A stretch of 9,403 nt of DNA from Caryophanales bacterium (GCA_016291895.1 JAEEZO010000054.1:1-9403); one strand, 5' to 3'; counted from the stretch's first letter, positions 1-6,606 are shown. The notes: generated by a model not told the origin, from the letters alone. A program made the numbers and translations.

Positions 1-704
1 TATCAAGTGCTAATATTGTTCAAAAAGTAACAATTATTCCACGTAGTTATGCTGGTGGATATGCTATGATGGTTCCAAAAGAAGAAAAATATACCCAAAC
101 TAAAACCGAATTACTTGAACAAATTACCGGTTTATTAGGTGGTCGTGTTTCTGAAGAACTTAATTTCCATGAAATAACTACAGGAGCTCATAACGATTTT
201 GAAAAAGCTACAAAGATTGCTCGTGCTATGGTTACTGAATATGGTATGAGTGATTTAGGACCAGTTCAATTAGAACAACAAAGTGAAAGTGTCTTCATTG
301 GTCGTGATTATAATAAGACCCGTAATTTCTCTGATACAGTTGCTCATGAAATTGATACTGAAATTAGAAAAATTATGGATGAATGTTATAAGAGAGCTAC
401 TAAAATCCTTAAAGATAATATGGATTTAGTTAAATTAATAGCAAATGCTCTTCTTGAAAAAGAAACATTATCTAATGAAGAGATTATGTACTTAGTTGAA
501 CATAAGGAACTTCCAGATGAAACAACTCTTGATGATTTAAGTGTTGAAGAATTAAGAGAAAAAGCCAAAGAAGCGAATATCAATAATTATGCTAAAATGA
601 ATAAAGATGAATTAGTAAAAGAATTAAATAAAGTTGAAGATAAAGCTTCTAAACCAAAAAGCGAAACTAAAGAAAATAAAGATAATAAGAAGAAAGATGA
701 ATAA
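1..704 (+). CDS. ftsH: ATP-dependent zinc metalloprotease FtsH, C-terminal part (5' end outside window)
   Basis: Membrane-anchored AAA+ protease that extracts and degrades damaged membrane proteins and short-lived cytosolic ones. The frame is open from the left edge (first full codon at 3); the ATG at 66 is internal, because the preceding codons already read as FtsH (VTIIPR motif). The visible part is the M41 peptidase domain: LLGGRVSEEL, then TTGAHNDF, whose Asp matches the third zinc ligand of the family, then the MSDLGP segment. The AAA+ module, the HExxH motif and the membrane segments lie upstream. After the usual end of the protease domain (around nt 515) the protein continues with a Rho-N/SAP-like helical motif (about nt 528-629) and a Lys/Glu/Asp-rich tail. 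FtsH tails are variable, but this motif is unusual. It ends in TAA inside a terminator hairpin. Confidence 0.95.
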   Translation, partial: SSANIVQKVTIIPRSYAGGYAMMVPKEEKYTQTKTELLEQITGLLGGRVSEELNFHEITTGAHNDFEKATKIARAMVTEYGMSDLGPVQLEQQSESVFIGRDYNKTRNFSDTVAHEIDTEIRKIMDECYKRATKILKDNMDLVKLIANALLEKETLSNEEIMYLVEHKELPDETTLDDLSVEELREKAKEANINNYAKMNKDELVKELNKVEDKASKPKSETKENKDNKKKDE

Positions 705-718
705 TCTTTCTTTTTTTG
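687..718 (+). terminator. intrinsic terminator overlapping the ftsH stop codon
   Basis: An 8-bp perfect stem (agaaagat at 691-698 with atctttct at 704-711) closes a 5-nt loop and can be extended by A-T pairs. The 3' arm runs into seven T (711-717). The last FtsH codons and its TAA (702-704) lie in the stem and loop, so the coding end and the terminator share sequence. Confidence 0.8.
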
Positions 719-737
719 TCACATTTTTGTAAAATTA

Positions 738-766
738 TTGATATATATAGGGTGATATGGTATATT
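738..766 (+). promoter_or_regulatory. sigma-A-type promoter for the LysM lipoprotein gene
   Basis: The -35 box is TTGATA (738-743), followed by a 17-bp spacer and a -10 box TATATT (761-766) preceded by TGG, an extended -10. The predicted start of transcription near 773 leaves a leader of about 27 nt containing the SD AGGGGGGA (788-795), 4 nt before the ATG. Confidence 0.65.
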
Positions 767-799
767 TAACTTGTACTAAAAAACGATAGGGGGGATATA

Positions 800-1258
800 A
801 TGAAATCTAAGACGCTTGGTACGACATTATTAATCTTATTTATGGTATTTACCTTAACATTTGCCGCTGGTTGTGAAAAGGAAGAAGAACCTAAGAAGGA
901 AGACAATACACCATCTGAAACAGATAAAAAAGATACTGACAAGAAAGATACTGACAAGAAAGATACTGATAAAAAAGATGATGGTAAAAAAGATACTGAC
1001 AAGAAAGATGATAACAAAAACAGTGGTTCTAAATCTACTAAGAAATTATTAAAAAGAAACGGTGTTGAATGGAAAGAAAATACTAAGATTAATTCTCATG
1101 TAGGAGCAAAACAATACAAAGTTGTTTGGGGTGATACATTATCACTTATTGCTAGAACATGGAAAGTTAATTGTTATCGTTTAGCTAGATATAATGGTAT
1201 TAAAAATATTGACTTAATTGAAGTTGGTCAAGTTATTAAAAATCCAGCAGCTAAGTAG
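800..1258 (+). CDS. LysM-domain lipoprotein, probably wall-binding
   Basis: This 152-residue protein has a lipoprotein signal: basic MKSK, a hydrophobic core at residues 6-22, and the lipobox AAGC with Cys25 as the predicted lipidated residue (Ala rather than Leu at -3). A hydrophilic linker follows, rich in Lys and Asp, with TDKKD-type repeats at residues 41-70. The C-terminal LysM domain (about 105-148: YKVVWGDTLSLIA at the start, a Leu-Asn-like turn at YNGIK, GQVI near the end) binds N-acetylglucosamine-containing polymers such as peptidoglycan. Inference: lipid-anchored on the outer face of the membrane, with the charged linker spanning towards the wall. No catalytic domain is present, so it may be structural or an adaptor. 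It stands alone between its own promoter and terminator. The specific biological role is unknown. Confidence 0.88.
   Translation: MKSKTLGTTLLILFMVFTLTFAAGCEKEEEPKKEDNTPSETDKKDTDKKDTDKKDTDKKDDGKKDTDKKDDNKNSGSKSTKKLLKRNGVEWKENTKINSHVGAKQYKVVWGDTLSLIARTWKVNCYRLARYNGIKNIDLIEVGQVIKNPAAK
920..1009 (+). repeat. 15-bp tandem repeat coding TDKKD, about six units
   Basis: Six consecutive 15-bp units begin at 920, 935, 950, 965, 980 and 995. Units 2, 3 and 6 are identical (actgacaagaaagat), unit 4 differs only at synonymous sites, unit 1 also codes TDKKD, and unit 5 codes DGKKD. The in-frame unit length means copy-number change alters the linker length of the lipoprotein without a frameshift. Confidence 0.9.
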
Positions 1259-1264
1259 CAATAG

Positions 1265-1293
1265 AAAAGAATGATTTAATCATTCTTTTTTTT
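1265..1293 (+). terminator. intrinsic terminator after the LysM gene
   Basis: An 11-bp stem (aaaagaatgat at 1265-1275 with atcattctttt at 1279-1289) closes a 3-nt loop. It is followed by a T run through 1293, starting 7 nt after the TAG stop. Confidence 0.88.
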
Positions 1294-1307
1294 GTTTTAT
1301 AATAATA

Positions 1308-1336
1308 TTGAATAATAAGTTTATATCTAGTATAAT
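1308..1336 (+). promoter_or_regulatory. sigma-A-type promoter of the dusB-RDD-lysS operon
   Basis: TTGAAT (1308-1313), a 17-bp spacer and a perfect TATAAT (1331-1336). Transcription should start near 1343, giving a leader of about 15 nt before the ATG at 1358. It is the only promoter seen before the lysS terminator. Confidence 0.75.
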
Positions 1337-1348
1337 TTGTTATTTGAT

Positions 1349-1353
1349 GGAGG
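1349..1353 (+). promoter_or_regulatory. ribosome binding site that fixes the dusB start
   Basis: GGAGG lies 4 nt before the ATG at 1358. A possible in-frame TTG at 1337 has no SD and lies upstream of the predicted transcription start, so 1358 is the better start. Confidence 0.75.
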
Positions 1354-1357
1354 CATT

Positions 1358-2341
1358 ATGAGTGTTTTTATTGGAAATGTTGAAATTAAAGGTAAGACCG
1401 TTCTTGCTCCTATGGCGGGAATATGTAATAGTGCCTTTAGAAAAATAATTAAGGAACAAGGTTGTGCTCTTATTTATGCTGAAATGGTAAGTGATAAAGC
1501 TATTTTTTATGATAATAAGAAGACTAAAGATATGCTTTATATGGAAGATGATGAAAGACCTATCGCTCAACAAATATTTGGTAGTGATGTTGATACTTTC
1601 GTTATTGCTGCTAAATATATTGAAAAGACAATGAAACCAGATATTATTGATATTAATATGGGGTGTCCTGTTCCTAAAGTAGCAGTTCATGCGCAAGCAG
1701 GAAGTGCCTTATTAAAGAGTCCAGAGAAAATAAAAGAAATAGTATCTAGTGTTGTTAAAACTGTTCATTGTCCTGTTACAGTTAAAATAAGAAGTGGATG
1801 GGATTTTGATAGTATAAATGCTGTTGAAGTGGCTAAAGTATGCGAAAGTGCTGGTGCTAGTGCTATTTGTGTTCATCCTAGAACGAGAAGTCAAGGATAT
1901 AGTGGAAAAGCAGATTGGAGAATTATTAAAGCTGTTAAAGAAGCTGTTTCAATCCCTGTTATAGGTAATGGTGATATAACAGATGTTTATAAAGCTAAAC
2001 AAATGTTAGATGAAACAGGTTGTGATCTTATCATGATAGGTCGAGGTGTACTAGGAAACCCATGGCTTATTGAAGATATTAATAATTATTTAGAAAAAGG
2101 TAAAATACCTAGTCAAAGAACAGGTATGGAAAAGATTGATATGTGTATTAAACATATTAATTATTTATCAAAAATAAAACCTGATAAGTTAGTATGTTTA
2201 GAAATTAGAAGCCATATTGCATGGTACTTAAAAGGACTTAAGAATTCCGCTTCAATTAAAGAAAAAGTATGTAAATTAACAAATTCCTGTGATATAATAA
2301 ACCTATTAAACACCTACAAGGAGGATTTGTATGGAAAATAG
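1358..2341 (+). CDS. dusB: tRNA-dihydrouridine synthase, DusB type
   Basis: FMN- and NADPH-dependent enzyme that reduces specific uridines of tRNA to dihydrouridine. The 327-residue length is normal for the family. Counting from the ATG at 1358: the TIM-barrel start VLAPMAGICNSAFR (about 15-28), the INMGCP motif with the family's catalytic Cys at 103, VKIRSGWD (Lys143, FMN contact), HPRTRSQGYSGKADW (His173), VIGNGDI, and the phosphate-binding IGRGVLGNPW (about 228-236). The C-terminal helical tRNA-binding part follows. It is the first gene of a compact operon; its last 11 nt overlap the start of the RDD gene. The dusB-lysS association is also seen in Bacillus, where dusB (yacF) lies near lysS downstream of ftsH. 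Assignment to Dus is firm; the DusB subtype rests on motif pattern and neighbourhood. Confidence 0.93.
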   Translation: MSVFIGNVEIKGKTVLAPMAGICNSAFRKIIKEQGCALIYAEMVSDKAIFYDNKKTKDMLYMEDDERPIAQQIFGSDVDTFVIAAKYIEKTMKPDIIDINMGCPVPKVAVHAQAGSALLKSPEKIKEIVSSVVKTVHCPVTVKIRSGWDFDSINAVEVAKVCESAGASAICVHPRTRSQGYSGKADWRIIKAVKEAVSIPVIGNGDITDVYKAKQMLDETGCDLIMIGRGVLGNPWLIEDINNYLEKGKIPSQRTGMEKIDMCIKHINYLSKIKPDKLVCLEIRSHIAWYLKGLKNSASIKEKVCKLTNSCDIINLLNTYKEDLYGK

Positions 2342-3047
2342 AGTACCTATATATAAGAGAATAATATCTTTTATAATTGATTTTGCCATAGTAATGTTAT
2401 TTGCATCAGCTATTTTATCTATATTACCTAAAAATAGTAAATATAATGAAGTAATTGATAGAAATAAAGAATTACAAGAAATGGTAATTCAAAAGAAAAT
2501 AGAAAATAAAGAGTTCGTTCAAGAATCTATGAAATTAACATATGATTCATATAAATATGGTTTACTTGAAAATGGTATCACAATTGTTTTAATGATTTCA
2601 TATTTTACATGTTTCATATATTTTAATCATGGAAAAACTCCTGGTAAAATGATTTGTAAATATGAAGTAAAAGCAAAAGATGGTAATAATCCAACATTCC
2701 TTGGTTCATTAGCGAGAACACTATTAATATCAAGAACTTTTGGTGATATTATTTCAATAATTTTAGTTTATACAATGTCACAAAAAACATTTATTGGTAT
2801 GTTTAATTATGTTGATATGGTAATAACTACTTTATGGTTAACATGCCCATTCGTTGCGATGTTTAGAGAAGACGGAAGAGGCCTACATGATTTAGTAGGT
2901 AAAACAATCGTTGTTAATAAACGGAAACGTCCTGATGATCAAATTGTTGAAGCTCAAATAGAAGAGAAAAAAGAAGAAAAAATAGTAGTTAAAAAAGAAG
3001 AAAAGACTACAAAGAAAACTAATAAAAAAAATAATAAAAATAAATAG
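2331..3047 (+). CDS. RDD-family integral membrane protein
   Basis: This 238-residue protein matches the RDD family, named for conserved Arg and Asp residues in its membrane segments. YKRIISFIIDFAI carries the Arg10 and Asp17 signature in the first membrane helix (about 11-33). Further hydrophobic segments lie near 80-98, 136-150 and 160-178. The family motifs GKTPGKM (101-107) and GLHDLVGKTIVV (184-195, with the His-Asp pair) are present. Between helices 1 and 2 there is a charged stretch (35-75) likely to be helical. The tail from about 197 is very rich in Lys and Glu, ending in KKNNKNK, and is probably cytoplasmic. Function in this family is poorly defined; some members have been linked to ion or solute exchange. 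A strong SD (AAGGAGGA, 2318-2325) sits in the end of dusB, and the two genes overlap by 11 nt, implying coupled translation. Confidence 0.82.
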   Translation: MENRVPIYKRIISFIIDFAIVMLFASAILSILPKNSKYNEVIDRNKELQEMVIQKKIENKEFVQESMKLTYDSYKYGLLENGITIVLMISYFTCFIYFNHGKTPGKMICKYEVKAKDGNNPTFLGSLARTLLISRTFGDIISIILVYTMSQKTFIGMFNYVDMVITTLWLTCPFVAMFREDGRGLHDLVGKTIVVNKRKRPDDQIVEAQIEEKKEEKIVVKKEEKTTKKTNKKNNKNK

Positions 3048-3056
3048 GAGATTATT

Positions 3057-4562
3057 ATGAGAGAATTTACAGAACAAGAACAAGTTCGAAGAGATAAAGC
3101 TGAAAAGTTAAGAGAAATGGGATTAGATCCATTTGGCCAAAGATTTGAAAGAGATAGTTATGCAATAGATATAAAAGAAAAGTATCAAGATATTGATCAT
3201 GATGCTTTTGAAAACATGGATGATACAGCAACCCTTGCTGGTCGTATTATGTTTATTCGTAAGATGGGAAAAGCATCATTCTTTACAATTAAAGATAAAA
3301 CAGGATCAATGCAAATATATATATCTATAAACGATGTTGGTGAAGAAACATATAACTTATTTAAGATGGCTGATATTGGAGATATCGTTGGTGTATATGG
3401 AAAAGTAATGAAGACAAAGACTGGTGAAGTAACCGTTAAGTGTTTAAAATATACTCATTTAGTTAAAGCATTACGTCCCCTTCCAGAAAAGTTCCATGGA
3501 CTTACTGATGTTGAAGAAAGATATAGAAGACGTTATGTTGATTTAATAATGAATGAAGATTCTAGAAGAATAGCTTTTGCTAGACCTCAAATTATTAGAT
3601 GTATTCAAAACTTCCTTGATAATCAAGGATTTGTAGAAGTACAAACACCAATTCTAACTAATTTATTAACAGGAGCTTCAGCTCGTCCATTTGTAACACA
3701 TCATAATACACAAGACATAGACATGTATTTAAGAATAGCGCCTGAATTATATTTAAAGAGATTATTAGTTGGTGGTATGGAAAGTGTTTATGAAATAGGT
3801 AAAACCTTCCGTAATGAAGGAATGGATCCTCAACACAATCCTGAATTTACTATTATGGAAATTTATCAAGCATATTCTAACTTAGAAGGCATGATGGAAT
3901 TAACCGAAAATATGTATAAGGAAATCGCTAACAAGGTATTTGGTAAAACAACATTTAATTATTTAGGACATGAAATTGATGTATCTGGTGAATGGAAAAG
4001 AGTTAGTATGGTAGATGCTATTAAAGAGAAAACAGGAATTGATTTCAAGAAAGAAATGACTGTAGCAGAAGCCTTAAAACTTGCTAAGAAACATGATATT
4101 GAAGTTCAAGAACATGAAAAAAGTGTTGGACATATAATTAACTTATTCTTTGAAAAATATGTAGAAGAAACTTTAATTCAACCAACCTTCTTATATGGTC
4201 ATCCAGTAGAAATTTCACCACTTACTAAGAGAAATCCAGAAGATCCAAGATTTGTTGATAGATTTGAACTATTTATATCTGGTCATGAATGTGCAAACGC
4301 TTATACAGAACTTAATGACCCAATTGATCAATTAGGAAGATTTGAAGATCAATTAAAAGAAAAAGATTTAGGTAATGAAGAAGCTAATGATATTGATATG
4401 GACTTCGTAGAAGCTCTAGAATATGGTATGCCACCTGCAGGTGGAATTGGTTATGGATTAGATAGAATGATTATGTTCTTCACAGAAACAGATACTATTC
4501 GTGATGTAATCTTATTCCCTACAATGAAGCCATTAAAAGAACAAAAGAAAGAAGTAGAATAA
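3057..4562 (+). CDS. lysS: lysyl-tRNA synthetase, class II
   Basis: Charges tRNA-Lys with lysine using ATP; cytosolic homodimer in the family. The 501-residue length is typical. The N-terminal OB-fold anticodon-binding domain is at about 59-138 (LAGRIMFIRKMGKASFFTI). The class II core has motif 1 around 183-201 (FLDNQGFVEVQTPIL), motif 2 around 246-266 (FRNEGMDPQHNPEF), and motif 3 around 457-476 (GIGYGLDR). The substrate-pocket segment YLRIAPELYLKRLLVGG is present. Small oddity: the usual GGAxARPF element reads TGASARPF (205-212), with Thr for the first Gly. The SD AGGAG (3046-3050) overlaps the stop of the RDD gene, with only 9 nt between the genes. No T-box or other leader control is visible, since the gene is expressed from within the operon. 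Confidence 0.97.
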   Translation: MREFTEQEQVRRDKAEKLREMGLDPFGQRFERDSYAIDIKEKYQDIDHDAFENMDDTATLAGRIMFIRKMGKASFFTIKDKTGSMQIYISINDVGEETYNLFKMADIGDIVGVYGKVMKTKTGEVTVKCLKYTHLVKALRPLPEKFHGLTDVEERYRRRYVDLIMNEDSRRIAFARPQIIRCIQNFLDNQGFVEVQTPILTNLLTGASARPFVTHHNTQDIDMYLRIAPELYLKRLLVGGMESVYEIGKTFRNEGMDPQHNPEFTIMEIYQAYSNLEGMMELTENMYKEIANKVFGKTTFNYLGHEIDVSGEWKRVSMVDAIKEKTGIDFKKEMTVAEALKLAKKHDIEVQEHEKSVGHIINLFFEKYVEETLIQPTFLYGHPVEISPLTKRNPEDPRFVDRFELFISGHECANAYTELNDPIDQLGRFEDQLKEKDLGNEEANDIDMDFVEALEYGMPPAGGIGYGLDRMIMFFTETDTIRDVILFPTMKPLKEQKKEVE

Positions 4563-4594
4563 AAAATATCCACAATAAAGTGGATATTTTTTTT
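4561..4594 (+). terminator. intrinsic terminator of the dusB-RDD-lysS operon
   Basis: A 13-bp stem (4561-4573 with 4580-4592, core atatccac / gtggatat) closes a 6-nt loop. The T run reaches 4594. The 5' arm begins within the lysS TAA. Confidence 0.9.
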
Positions 4595-4609
4595 ATGATA
4601 GGATATAAT
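4581..4609 (+). promoter_or_regulatory. putative prfB promoter nested in the lysS terminator
   Basis: A perfect TATAAT (4604-4609) is preceded at 17 bp by TGGATA (4581-4586), a 4-of-6 match to TTGACA formed by the 3' arm of the terminator stem. The terminator T run lies in the spacer. Transcription should start near 4616, about 11 nt before the prfB ATG. Confidence 0.6.
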
Positions 4610-4616
4610 CTTTGTT

Positions 4617-4622
4617 GGTGAT
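4617..4622 (+). promoter_or_regulatory. GGTGAT ribosome binding site of prfB
   Basis: GGTGAT is complementary to the ATCACC part of the 16S rRNA 3' end, the downstream half of the extended SD AAGGAGGTGAT. It therefore fits the short 4-nt distance to the ATG at 4627. Confidence 0.55.
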
Positions 4623-4626
4623 AATT

Positions 4627-5728
4627 ATGGATATTAATATAATTGAAAGAGAATTATTGAATAATAAAAAAGAGATAGAAGATTTATGGAGGTCACTTTG
4701 ACGTTCCTAGTAAAGAAGAGAAAATAAAAGAATTAGAAAGTGTTACTAATTCACCTGATTTCTGGAATGATCAAAGAAAAGCCCAAGAAGTTATTAATGA
4801 ACTTAATGGTATAAAGGATATTATTAATAAGATTAATACTGTTAAAAAGAATAATGAAGATAATTTAGAAATAGTTGAATTATTAAAAGAAAGTTATGAT
4901 GAAGAGTTATTTAAATCACTTGAAGAAGATGTAATTAAACTACGTAATAATTTAATAGAAGTATCAAAATATCTTCTTTATAGTGGTCCATATGATAAGA
5001 ATAATTGCTTATTAGAAATTCATTCAGGAGCTGGTGGTACTGAAGCTTGTGATTGGGCAAATATGTTATTTAGAATGTATGTTAGATACTTTGAAAGACA
5101 TAATTATAAATATGAAATATTATCATATTTAGATGGTGAAGAAGCTGGTATTAAAAGTGTATCAATGAAGGTAAACGGATTATATGCATATGGTAATTTA
5201 AAAGGCGAAAAAGGTGTTCATCGTTTAGTACGTTTGTCACCATTTGATGCTAATAATAAGCGTCATACTTCATTCGCTAGTATTGATGTTACACCAGAAT
5301 TCAATGATGATGTTGATATTAAAATAGATGATAAAGATTTAAAAATTGATGTTTATCGAAGTAGTGGTGCAGGTGGTCAACATGTTAATACAACGGATTC
5401 TGCTGTTAGAATTACGCATTTACCAACAAAGATAGTTGTTACTTGCCAAAATGAACGAAGCCAAATTCAAAATAGAGAAACGGCAATGAAAATATTAAAA
5501 GGAAAACTCAAACTTCTTGAAATAGAAAAAAAACAACAAGAGATGCATGATATTAAAGGAGATAATGTAAATATCGAATTTGGTAGCCAAATAAGAAGTT
5601 ATGTTATGCATCCATATTCTATGGTAAAAGATCATCGAACCAATTGTGAAACCAGTGATGTAACTGGTGTTATGGATGGAAATATTGATAATTTTATTGA
5701 TGAATATTTGAAGTATAATGCTAATTAA
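4627..5728 (+). CDS. prfB: peptide chain release factor 2 (RF2), programmed +1 frameshift
   Basis: RF2 releases finished proteins at UGA and UAA codons. Translation starts at ATG 4627, runs 24 codons to CTT at 4696-4698 and meets an in-frame TGA (4699-4701). Skipping T4699 continues with GAC GTT CCT to TAA at 5726-5728. The joined product is 366 residues, the normal RF2 length. Landmarks: the N-terminal coiled region (SPDFWNDQRKAQE at about nt 4750-4790), the domain start LEIHSGAGGTEACDW, the SPF stop-codon recognition tripeptide (RLSPFD, near nt 5235), and the catalytic GGQ in GAGGQHVNTTDSAVR (near nt 5370). The C-terminal RSYVMHPYSMVKDHRT block is also typical. An internal ATG at 5063 is not a real start. 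Free RF2 terminates at the TGA while scarce RF2 allows the shift, so the protein controls its own level (established for the family). Confidence 0.96.
4687..4702 (+). promoter_or_regulatory. RF2 +1 programmed frameshift site
   Basis: The element reads TGGAGG TCA CTT TGA C. The internal SD-like GGAGG (4688-4692) lies 3 nt before the slippery CTT codon at 4696-4698, followed by the TGA stop and a C, the weak termination context. Spacing and the CTT-TGA-C core match the well-known prfB recoding sites of E. coli and Bacillus. Both reading frames continue correctly as RF2 on either side. Confidence 0.93.
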
Positions 5729-5731
5729 ATA

Positions 5732-5754
5732 GGTTTACTTACAAACCCTTTTTT
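5732..5754 (+). terminator. weak candidate terminator after prfB
   Basis: A short 5-bp stem (GGTTT 5732-5736 with AAACC 5743-5747) closes a 6-nt loop and is followed by C and six T (5749-5754). It is much shorter than the other terminators here, so partial read-through into cdaA is likely. Confidence 0.45.
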
Positions 5755-5762
5755 GGTATACT
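5734..5762 (+). promoter_or_regulatory. putative cdaA-cdaR promoter overlapping the prfB terminator
   Basis: TATACT (5757-5762) with an upstream TGG (extended -10) is placed 17 bp after TTTACT (5734-5739), a 4-of-6 match to the -35 consensus lying in the hairpin. Transcription should start near 5769, just before the SD AGGAGA (5772-5777) and the ATG at 5782. Confidence 0.5.
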
Positions 5763-5781
5763 TAATTTTATAGGAGAATAT

Positions 5782-6606
5782 ATGACAATAGATAGTATTT
5801 TAGAAATTTTGAAAAATATTCTAGACGTTTGTTTGGTCTGGATGCTTATATATTATATTCTTAAAAACATTAAGAATAACGTTAAAATGACTTTGTTATT
5901 TAAAGGAGTTTTAATACTTATATTATTAAAAATAGTAAGTAATTGGTTGAATTTAACAACCATGAATATTTTATTAGGATATGTAATTACATATGGCCCT
6001 CTTGCAATAATTATAATCTTTCAACCTGAGATTAGAGGAGCTCTTGAACAATTAGGAAGAGGTCAACTTCTAGGTAGACATAAAGTATTAACAGTTGATG
6101 AAAGAGAAAAATTAGTTTATGAAATCATTAATGCAGTTGATTATCTAAGAAGAAGTCGAATTGGAGCTTTAATTGTTATTGAACGTGATGTTAGTCTTCA
6201 AGATTACATTAATCGAGCAAAACCAATATTTGCGGATATAACAAATGAGTTATTAGAATCAATCTTCTTCCCTAATAACCCTCTACATGATGGAGCAGTA
6301 ATTATTCAAGGTAATAAAATTAGTTGTGCGGGAGCAGTCTTCCCAACAAGTAATAGTATAAGTGTTAATAAGAGATTAGGTACAAGACATAGAGCTGCTC
6401 TTGGTATTGCTGAAGAAGCTGATGCCATTGCGGTAATTGTATCAGAAGAAACTGGCCGTGTATCTATCGCTGTTAAAGGTGAATTATATTATAACTTATC
6501 AATTGATGACGCAAGAATGATGTTAATCGATGAATTACGTCCAAAAGATAAAGTTGAAGATGATGTAATAATAAGTGAGGATGATGACGATGAAGAAGAT
6601 AACTAG
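5782..6606 (+). CDS. cdaA: membrane diadenylate cyclase CdaA (c-di-AMP synthase)
   Basis: Makes the second messenger cyclic di-AMP from two ATP; c-di-AMP controls potassium and osmolyte uptake and is linked to cell wall homeostasis. The 274-residue protein has three N-terminal membrane helices (about 10-28, 37-55, 62-80), then a short linker and the DAC domain. Catalytic motifs are intact: DGA at 170-172 (within NNPLHDGAVII) and RHR at 202-204 (within LGTRHRAALG), with SEETG at 221-225. The C-terminus is strongly acidic (DDDDEEDN), and the codons for it also hold the SD and start of cdaR. The ATG at 5782 has an AGGAGA SD 4 nt upstream. In the family CdaA works with CdaR, encoded next, and often GlmM, which is not present here. 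Confidence 0.95.
   Translation: MTIDSILEILKNILDVCLVWMLIYYILKNIKNNVKMTLLFKGVLILILLKIVSNWLNLTTMNILLGYVITYGPLAIIIIFQPEIRGALEQLGRGQLLGRHKVLTVDEREKLVYEIINAVDYLRRSRIGALIVIERDVSLQDYINRAKPIFADITNELLESIFFPNNPLHDGAVIIQGNKISCAGAVFPTSNSISVNKRLGTRHRAALGIAEEADAIAVIVSEETGRVSIAVKGELYYNLSIDDARMMLIDELRPKDKVEDDVIISEDDDDEEDN
6577..6580 (+). promoter_or_regulatory. ribosome binding site that decides the cdaR start
   Basis: GAGG (within aagtgagg, 6573-6580) lies 9 nt before ATG 6590. The alternative in-frame starts GTG 6575, ATG 6581 and ATG 6584 have either no SD or one abutting or too close, so 6590 is preferred. Confidence 0.55.

Noticed and set aside
66..68. ATG at 66 as a start codon for the first gene
   Set aside because: The same frame is open to the left edge and already reads as FtsH (VTIIPR) before this codon, so the gene is cut by the window.
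920..1009. CRISPR-like repeat array
   Set aside because: Units are 15 bp with no spacers, all in frame and coding TDKKD, so this is a protein repeat.
766..1017. Minus-strand reading frame with repeated Ser-Phe-Leu residues
   Set aside because: It is the antisense image of the 15-bp repeat in the LysM gene; no SD or promoter, and the plus strand codes a recognisable lipoprotein.
1337..1357. TTG start for dusB seven codons upstream
   Set aside because: It overlaps the end of the -10 box region and lies before the predicted transcription start; GGAGG is correctly placed for ATG 1358.
1340..1894. Minus-strand frames opposite dusB (1340-1696 and 1712-1894)
   Set aside because: They oppose a complete conserved enzyme gene, lack an SD, and their Ser/Thr/Asn-rich products look like antisense artefacts.
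2892..3083. Minus-strand Phe-rich reading frame
   Set aside because: It is the antisense of the Lys/Asn-rich tail of the RDD gene; low complexity explains the open frame.
4699..4701. TGA in prfB as a sequencing error, a pseudogene mark, or a Trp codon (mycoplasma code)
   Set aside because: The site has the full RF2 recoding context and only a +1 shift restores RF2. Trp is always TGG in the genes read here, and RF2 itself implies that TGA is a stop.
5063..5728. Separate short release-factor gene starting at 5063
   Set aside because: The frame extends upstream through the RF2 coiled region to the frameshift; the ATG is internal and has no SD.
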